From positions 447,849 through 511,848 of the forward strand of contig CAZHUC010000001.1 in NCBI GenBank assembly GCA_964535825.1: DNA of 64,000 nucleotides, given 5' to 3'. Under the pieces are notes generated by a model, which did no database searches, was not told where the DNA came from, and saw only the letters and a list, made by a program, of their open reading frames with translations. The position numbers and the translations under genes are program-made. Below, piece after piece: positions 59,260 to 64,000 of this stretch; position 1 is the first letter of the stretch, and every line of letters starts with the position of its first letter. The stretch is from CAZAQK01 sp964535825 (GTDB taxonomy: Bacteria > Pseudomonadota > Alphaproteobacteria > Rickettsiales > SXRF01).

Positions 59260-60492
59260 TCAATGTGCTGCCCACTCAATTTTGCTTATATCAACGCCTT
59301 CCTGCACCATCTCCCATAGTGGGCTCATGTCGCGTAATTTATCAATACTATTTTTAATCAGCTGAATTGCGTAATCCACTTCTGCTTCTGTGGTAAAGCG
59401 GCCAAAGCCAAAACGGATAGAGGTATGCGCCAGCTCTTCATTCACGCCCAGTGCACGCAGTACATAGCTTGGCTCAAGCGATGCTGACGTGCAGGCAGAA
59501 CCAGAAGACACGGCGAGGTCTTTTATCGCCATGATCATGGATTCACCTTCGACATACGCAAAGCTCAGATTCACGTTGCCTGGCCAGCGCGCATCACGGT
59601 CACCATTTAGAAATACATCTTTGATGCCGTCATGCAGTTCGGTCATGAATTTATCAAAGAGTTTGCGGGCATGCTTTTCATCCTGCACCATTTCTTCTTT
59701 GGCAATGCGTGCCGCTTCACCGAGACCTGCAACAAGTGCCGGTGCTAATGTGCCAGAGCGGAAACCGCGTTCCTGACCACCACCGGAGAATAATGCTTCA
59801 AGGCGCACGCGCGGACGACGGCGCACATACAGCGCACCCACACCCTTTGGCCCATATATCTTATGACCACTGATGCTCATGAGGTCGATATTCATGGCTT
59901 CCACATCCAGCGGAATTTTACCGAAGGCCTGCGCGCAATCTGTGTGGAAGAAAATGTTATGTTCACGGCATATCTTACCGATCTCAGCCAGTGGCTGGAT
60001 AACACCAATTTCGTTATTCACGCCCATCACCGAGATCATCAGGGTATTTTCCTTGATGGCGGCTTTGAGTTCATTCAAATCGATCAAACCATTCTTCTGC
60101 ACCGGCAGATAGGTGACTTCAAAGCCTTCCTGCTCCAGATGGCGGCAGGAGTCGAGCACACATTTATGCTCGGTCACAGGTGTGATGATGTGATTTTTTT
60201 TATCTTTGTAAAAATGCGCCACACCTTTGATGGCGATGTTATTTGATTCCGTTGCACCGGATGTGAAGATAATTTCTTTTTCAGATGCGTTGATGAGTGC
60301 TGCTATCTGCTCGCGCGCTACATCGGTCGCGGCTTCTGCTTCCCAGCCGAACGCATGGCTGCGTGAATGCGGATTACCAAATTTTTCCGTGAAGAATGGC
60401 AGCATTTTATCAAGCACCCGCGAATCCATCGGCGTGGTCGCCTGATAATCCAGGTAGATCGGGAACTTGAAATTGCTATTGGCAGCGCTCAT
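59260..60492 (-). CDS. iscS: Cysteine desulfurase IscS
   Basis: 410 residues. Provides sulfur for clusters and thiolated tRNA. DYQATTPMDSRVLDKMLPFF, ITPVTEHKCVLDSCRHLE and SGHKIYGPKGVGALYVRR (PLP Lys) are conserved; the catalytic Cys loop is VSSGSACTSASLEPSYVLRA. ATG 60492 is preferred over TTG 60507. IscS of this size with a long Cys loop is the group I type. Transcribed from an IscR-type promoter (60541-60573). Confidence 0.97.
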   Translation of the reverse strand: MSAANSNFKFPIYLDYQATTPMDSRVLDKMLPFFTEKFGNPHSRSHAFGWEAEAATDVAREQIAALINASEKEIIFTSGATESNNIAIKGVAHFYKDKKNHIITPVTEHKCVLDSCRHLEQEGFEVTYLPVQKNGLIDLNELKAAIKENTLMISVMGVNNEIGVIQPLAEIGKICREHNIFFHTDCAQAFGKIPLDVEAMNIDLMSISGHKIYGPKGVGALYVRRRPRVRLEALFSGGGQERGFRSGTLAPALVAGLGEAARIAKEEMVQDEKHARKLFDKFMTELHDGIKDVFLNGDRDARWPGNVNLSFAYVEGESMIMAIKDLAVSSGSACTSASLEPSYVLRALGVNEELAHTSIRFGFGRFTTEAEVDYAIQLIKNSIDKLRDMSPLWEMVQEGVDISKIEWAAH

Positions 60493-60540
60493 TTTAATAC
60501 TTTTCAATGGGTTAATCTGAGGGCAATTCCCCTCGTCATT

Positions 60541-60573
60541 AATATAGTATACCCGAGTAAATTTATCAACTAT
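60541..60573 (-). promoter_or_regulatory. iscS operon promoter with IscR-type operator
   Basis: A sigma-70 promoter with -35 TTGATA (60564-60569), a 17-base spacer and -10 TATATT (60541-60546). A 25-base site (60549-60573) overlaps the -35 and spacer and matches the E. coli IscR type 1 consensus at 22 of 25 positions (counted by eye; consensus from memory), including the core ATAGTTGA and CTCGGGTAT. IscR itself is not encoded in this window. The site would repress the iscS operon when clusters are plentiful. Confidence 0.8.
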
Positions 60574-60634
60574 TCCACAGGAAGTTTTACCTAGCGCATT
60601 TATAGCAAATATTCAAGCCAATCCCTTGAAAATA

Positions 60635-61717
60635 TTACGCAACTTGGTTTTTAGTTGCGAGTCGTTCGCAAGTAATTTTCCAGGCCTCTGTAAAGCCTGA
60701 AATATCGCTTTCCTGGGTATTCCAGCCACCACTGATGCGAATGGCAGATTTTGCTATGTTCTCTGCCGCTCCCATGGCTGCAAGCACATGCGATGGCTCT
60801 ACCCTGCCAGATGAACATGCCGACCCTGCCGATACGGCAAAACCTTTCAGGTCAAAATCCATCAACTGAATTTCCTGCGACACATTCTGCATAGCAACAC
60901 AGGTGACATTGGGCAGACGCGGAGCAGATTTGCCAAAAATCATAGCGCCCTGCTGCTGCATGGTGTTTTCCATAACATCCAGCCAACCACGCAGTTTTTT
61001 CATTTGCATATAATCAATGCACTCGATAGCTTTGGCAAAGCCCGCGATGGCCGCAACATTTTCCGTACCGGCACGCCTTCTGCCTTCCTGCCCGCCTGCA
61101 AATAGCGGTTTAAAATACACGCCACGCCGTATCACCAGTACAGCCGCGCCCACTACCCCACCGCATTTATGGGCAGAAAGCGTCATCATATCCACACCCA
61201 GCGCACCACAGTCGATCGGTATTTTGCCTAGTGCCTGCACGGCATCCGTATGAAGTAGCGCGCCATGGGTTTTGCAGAGTGTTGTAATATCCGAAAGCGG
61301 TTGAATGATGCCGGTTTCATTATTCGCAAGCATCACAGAAACCAATGCTGGCTTTTCTTTTGCCAACATCTGCTCCAATGCTTTCAGATCAACGATACCA
61401 TCACAGCCCACAGCTATCTTACGGAATGGCTGCGAAATGGAGCTATGCTCAATGGTGCTTGCCAATGCTTTACCTTGCACTGAATTAAGCACCGTTGTGT
61501 TCGCTTCTGTGGCAGAGCCCATAAAAATGAGCTCATCAGACCAGCAGCTAATATGTTCTGCAATGATACGACGGGCATCTTCAAGCCGCTTCTTGGCCGC
61601 CCTGCCGTAACTATGGATCGATGACGGATTGGCTGGCTGCGATGATATTTCTTTAATAATATCAATCACTTCAGGCCTTACCGGAGCAGTCGCGTTATAA
61701 TCGAGATAGATACTCAT
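60635..61717 (-). CDS. Second NifS/IscS-like cysteine desulfurase
   Basis: 360 residues. DYNATAPVRPEVIDIIKEIS, VMLANNETGIIQPLSDIT, TLSAHKCGGVVGAAVLV (PLP Lys) and AVSAGSACSSGRVEPSHVL (Cys loop) are conserved. It is smaller than IscS and clearly a paralogue. A second desulfurase directly before iscS is the arrangement known in Rickettsia. The gene lies upstream of the IscR-type site rather than behind it, so it is probably expressed separately, with the start 69 bases from the divergent icd gene. The role is probably sulfur supply for another pathway. Confidence 0.9.
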   Translation of the reverse strand: MSIYLDYNATAPVRPEVIDIIKEISSQPANPSSIHSYGRAAKKRLEDARRIIAEHISCWSDELIFMGSATEANTTVLNSVQGKALASTIEHSSISQPFRKIAVGCDGIVDLKALEQMLAKEKPALVSVMLANNETGIIQPLSDITTLCKTHGALLHTDAVQALGKIPIDCGALGVDMMTLSAHKCGGVVGAAVLVIRRGVYFKPLFAGGQEGRRRAGTENVAAIAGFAKAIECIDYMQMKKLRGWLDVMENTMQQQGAMIFGKSAPRLPNVTCVAMQNVSQEIQLMDFDLKGFAVSAGSACSSGRVEPSHVLAAMGAAENIAKSAIRISGGWNTQESDISGFTEAWKITCERLATKNQVA

Positions 61718-61785
61718 GATTTCATCAAAAATTAAGCTATTTCAGTAGATAATAGCTGCTCGTATCAAAATAACAAGGATTACCC

Positions 61786-63060
61786 ATGTCTGCTAAAATG
61801 CCTGCCCCTGCAATGGTTTATATCTCCGGTGAGGAAATGACGCGTGAAGTGATGAAAATGATTCTCGCCCAGTGGATAGACCCTTACCTCGATACCAAAC
61901 AGTGGCAGCATTTCGACCTTTCCTGCAAGAATCGCGATGCCACGCAGGATAAGGTACTTAAAGATGCCATTGCCGCTGGTGCTGCTTGCGGTGCTATCTT
62001 CAAAGAACCCACCATCACCCCCAATGCCGAACAGGTGAAAGAAATGGGGCTTTCCAAAAGCTGGGGCAGCCCGAACGGTGAAATGCGCCGTGGCTGGAAT
62101 GGTTATTCGATCGACCGTGACACTATTTCCGTACCCGGCCTTGGCAGCCAGATGGGATACAAGAATCCTGTGCTTTTCTGTCGCCACGCTGTGGGCGGTC
62201 AATATGGTGCAAGCTCAGCCATCCTTGGCCCGGGCTCTATCAAAATGGTGCACACCGATGCCAGCGGTAAAGACACCATCATCGATACGCGTAAACTGAC
62301 CGACAAAGAAAACGCGGCGGTGATGTATCACAACCCGTATGACAATCTGGAGCAGCTCGCGCATCACTTCTTCCAGCGCGCACTAGCAGCTGATGCCGTA
62401 CCTTATGTGGTTACCAAGAAAACCGTGTTCAAATGGCAAGAACCGTTCTGGGCAAAAATGAAAGCCATATTCGACGCGAATTATAAAAAGCTATTCGAAG
62501 AAAAAGGCCTGCTAAAAAATACCGGCGGCACACTGCGTCACCTGCTTTCTGATGATGCGGTGATGAAAATGGCTGCATGGAAAGATGGTGGCTTCGCCAT
62601 GGTCGCCCATAATTATGATGGTGACGTACTGACCGACCTGCTCGCGCAGATCTATAAATCACCGGGATTTATTTCATCGGTGCTCACTGGCTTCAAACCG
62701 GATGGCCAGAAGATCATGGAATTTGAAGCCTCACACGGCACAATCTCCGATCAGTATCATGCCATGAAAGCTGGTAAGGAAACATCGGTGAACCCGCTGG
62801 GTATGGTGTATGCGCTGCGCGGCGCGATCGACCATTCTGCGAACCTTGCGCTCGAAAGCAAAAAAATATCAGCCGCAGAAGCCGAGAAGATAAAAAATTA
62901 CACTGCTATCATGTATGCCTCCATGTGCGAGGCCATGGCGGATGGCAAAGGCACGCGTGACCTTTGTGGCCCCGGGGGGCTTACCACCGAAGGCTTCGTG
63001 GAGGAAGTAGCCAAACGCATGGGTGTAAAAATGAGCGGCAAGAATTCGAAGGTTGCATAG
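61786..63060 (+). CDS. icd: NADP-dependent isocitrate dehydrogenase (eukaryote-like, type II)
   Basis: 424 residues. Oxidises isocitrate to 2-oxoglutarate in the TCA cycle with NADP. The sequence follows the type II form found in mitochondria and alphaproteobacteria, not the E. coli type: GEEMTREVMKMILAQWIDPY, FDLSCKNRDATQDKV, WGSPNGEMRR, HNYDGDVLTDLLAQIY (metal Asp pair) and FEASHGTISDQYHAMKAGKE. AAGGAT precedes the ATG. The gene has its own promoter region, divergent from the second desulfurase. Confidence 0.96.
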   Translation: MSAKMPAPAMVYISGEEMTREVMKMILAQWIDPYLDTKQWQHFDLSCKNRDATQDKVLKDAIAAGAACGAIFKEPTITPNAEQVKEMGLSKSWGSPNGEMRRGWNGYSIDRDTISVPGLGSQMGYKNPVLFCRHAVGGQYGASSAILGPGSIKMVHTDASGKDTIIDTRKLTDKENAAVMYHNPYDNLEQLAHHFFQRALAADAVPYVVTKKTVFKWQEPFWAKMKAIFDANYKKLFEEKGLLKNTGGTLRHLLSDDAVMKMAAWKDGGFAMVAHNYDGDVLTDLLAQIYKSPGFISSVLTGFKPDGQKIMEFEASHGTISDQYHAMKAGKETSVNPLGMVYALRGAIDHSANLALESKKISAAEAEKIKNYTAIMYASMCEAMADGKGTRDLCGPGGLTTEGFVEEVAKRMGVKMSGKNSKVA

Positions 63061-63131
63061 AACCAACATATCTCCATACCGTTCTAGCACTATATATTAT
63101 TATAAATCAGTATATTGTGTACATATAATGT

Positions 63132-63149
63132 TGTAACAAAAACTTCATA
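63132..63149 (+). repeat. 18-bp repeat upstream of a small gene (copy 2)
   Basis: Exact copy of 39063-39080 (TGTAACAAAAACTTCATA), 56 bases upstream of the gene at 63206. AT-rich sequence surrounds both copies. Confidence 0.5.
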
Positions 63150-63205
63150 GTTCTTTTCTGCGCTTTGATATAACCTTCAGCGGTTAATTAGCCTTAAGGA
63201 GGTGT

Positions 63206-63559
63206 ATGACAGATTCAGATTCATCAGGTGACAAATCACCCAGAATTAGCCTCGCAGACATTCGGCAACCACGGGATCGTGGTGGGCGCGGCATGGAATA
63301 CACCTTGTTCACTTTGCTCGGAGCAGGTCTTGGAGCGGGAGGCACTTACGCTTTGAAAGATATAGAAGCCGCACTTAGAAATACCCCAGAAATTCGCGCA
63401 AAGGCTATTGAACGCGTGGATAATTTCAGGGCAGAGAATCCAAATGCAACGACGGAAGATATGATTGCCGCTTATGAAAGGGCCATCGAATTTGGAATTG
63501 CTGAGCATAAACAAAATAAAGAAGGAAGCTCCTTAATGAAATGGGGCTGGCCTAGATAA
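63206..63559 (+). CDS. Hypothetical protein, 117 residues, one membrane segment
   Basis: Not recognised. A polar N-terminus (MTDSDSSGDKSPRISLADIR), then MEYTLFTLLGAGLGAGGTYAL, which could be a transmembrane helix, and a charged helical C-terminus (RVDNFRAENPNATTEDMIAA). A strong Shine-Dalgarno (AAGGAGG) lies 5 bases before ATG. One 18-bp repeat is upstream. No partner gene indicates a role. Confidence 0.6.
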   Translation: MTDSDSSGDKSPRISLADIRQPRDRGGRGMEYTLFTLLGAGLGAGGTYALKDIEAALRNTPEIRAKAIERVDNFRAENPNATTEDMIAAYERAIEFGIAEHKQNKEGSSLMKWGWPR

Positions 63560-63665
63560 GAAGTCTTGCCTCCGAGTGAGGAGAGTAAGCTGCCTATTTT
63601 GTAATAAAACCGTCACTTTATTCACAGCCATCCTTGAGCTACATATACCTCTAAAGGATGCAGCC

Positions 63666-63899
63666 ATGGCTAATGAAGAAAACAAAGATAATCCGTCACC
63701 ACAAGATCAACCTGCCACACCAGGTGAACAACAACCTGCGGCTGATACTACGAAAGAACCACCAAAGCACACTGGTCGCACGCCTTTTAAGGATCTGTCG
63801 CCAGAGCAGCAGCAAGCTGAACTAAAAGCGTGGGCAGACTACACTCGCAGAAGAGATTCCAGAAGATTTACCCCGCCACTTGGCAGGTGGAACGGCTAA
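63666..63899 (+). CDS. Hypothetical protein, 77 residues, low complexity
   Basis: Starts MANEENKDNPSPQDQPATPG, continues with Glu/Pro/Gln-rich EQQPAADTTKEPPKHTG and ends in a basic segment RRRDSRRFTPPLGRWNG. It is probably disordered. AAAGGA lies about 7 bases before ATG 63666; an upstream TTG start (63576) would extend it with unlikely residues. No family recognised. Confidence 0.55.
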   Translation: MANEENKDNPSPQDQPATPGEQQPAADTTKEPPKHTGRTPFKDLSPEQQQAELKAWADYTRRRDSRRFTPPLGRWNG

Positions 63900-63901
63900 C
63901 T

Positions 63902-64000
63902 TTACCTAAGCTCGGTTGGAATGCTACCGGTGATGCTTTTGATGGCTGACGGTTTTTTATTCCGCACATCCGCCAATGAAATGCCATGCAGATAATCATG
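63902..64000 (-). CDS. C-terminal end of an unidentified gene
   Basis: The last 32 residues of a minus-strand frame, open at the right edge, read HDYLHGISLADVRNKKPSAI then KSITGSIPTELR and stop (TAA, 63902-63904). It converges with the small gene at 63666. The frame is short, but its spacing and composition suggest a real gene. Product unknown. Confidence 0.4.
   Translation of the reverse strand, partial: HDYLHGISLADVRNKKPSAIKSITGSIPTELR

Noticed and set aside
1..64000. CRISPR arrays, insertion sequences, integrases, rRNA genes
   Set aside because: None was seen on either strand: no regularly spaced repeats, no transposase or recombinase motifs, no rRNA sequence.

Overview
The window reads as a chromosomal segment of an alphaproteobacterium, most likely an early-branching or free-living relative of the Rickettsiales (inference from gene content; no rRNA is present). 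The pointers are: an ihfB-lapA-trpF-trpB-trpA block and a trxA-addA-addB block in alphaproteobacterial order; a type IV secretion gene set with three tandem virB6 genes, as in the Rickettsiales vir homolog (rvh) system; an isc operon preceded by a second NifS-like desulfurase, as in Rickettsia; DUF1465 (RcdA family); a eukaryote-like NADP isocitrate dehydrogenase; and relatives of the mitochondrial complex I assembly factors NDUFAF3 and NDUFAF6. Tryptophan synthesis, queuosine synthesis, a cold-shock response and surface polysaccharide genes argue against an extremely reduced obligate intracellular genome.

Layout. 1-3129 (+): end of ihfB, lapA and the trpFBA operon. 3107-11021 (mostly -): glutamine-synthetase-domain protein, thioredoxin, AddA and AddB recombination nuclease, with DUF1465 on the opposite strand between addA and addB. 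11079-12737 (+): RepA-like hexameric ATPase. 12738-20001 (-): virB3-virB4-virB6-virB6-virB6 and a 48-residue lipoprotein that may be VirB7. A 21/23-bp identical sequence followed by an extended -10 lies upstream of both virB3 and the third virB6, suggesting two co-regulated transcripts. 20188-22980 (+): dadA, PAP2 phosphatase, alpha/beta hydrolase. 22967-26492 (-): small membrane protein, rpsU, a YyaL-type thioredoxin protein carrying a DsbD-alpha-like C-terminus, Nudix. 26514-29441 (+): histidinol-phosphatase-like IMPase, then four phage-tail-like genes including a 36-residue exported peptide. 30018-34791: divergent polysaccharide genes (wecG, wecB; wzz-like, beta-barrel protein). 35031-36566: cspA and a DEAD-box helicase. 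36617-42055: ridA, tRNA-Ser, NDUFAF6-like, Tat-type superoxide dismutase, small unknowns, and rpmG-yajC-secD-Mth938 without secF. 42192-46200: galU-ugd, unknowns, queF. 46213-55401 (mostly -): tRNA-His, coaD, gyrA, a sulfatase-fold membrane enzyme, oligoendopeptidase F, an envelope protein. 55472-61717 (-): complete isc operon (iscS, an 85-residue unknown, iscU, iscA, hscB, hscA, fdx) behind an IscR-type operator, with a second desulfurase upstream. 61786-64000: icd, two small unknowns and a truncated gene.

How it fits together: the isc genes supply clusters under an apparent IscR switch; galU-ugd and wecB-wecG supply and transfer nucleotide sugars for a surface polymer, with the Wzz-like and beta-barrel proteins likely acting in length control and export; the VirB proteins form the inner-membrane part of a secretion channel whose outer parts and coupling protein must lie elsewhere.

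No stretch longer than about 300 bases lacks a gene. The largest gaps (34792-35030, 38890-39133, 20002-20187, 31988-32162) hold a cspA leader, promoter-like repeats and an inverted repeat. No CRISPR array, insertion sequence, integrase or rRNA was seen.
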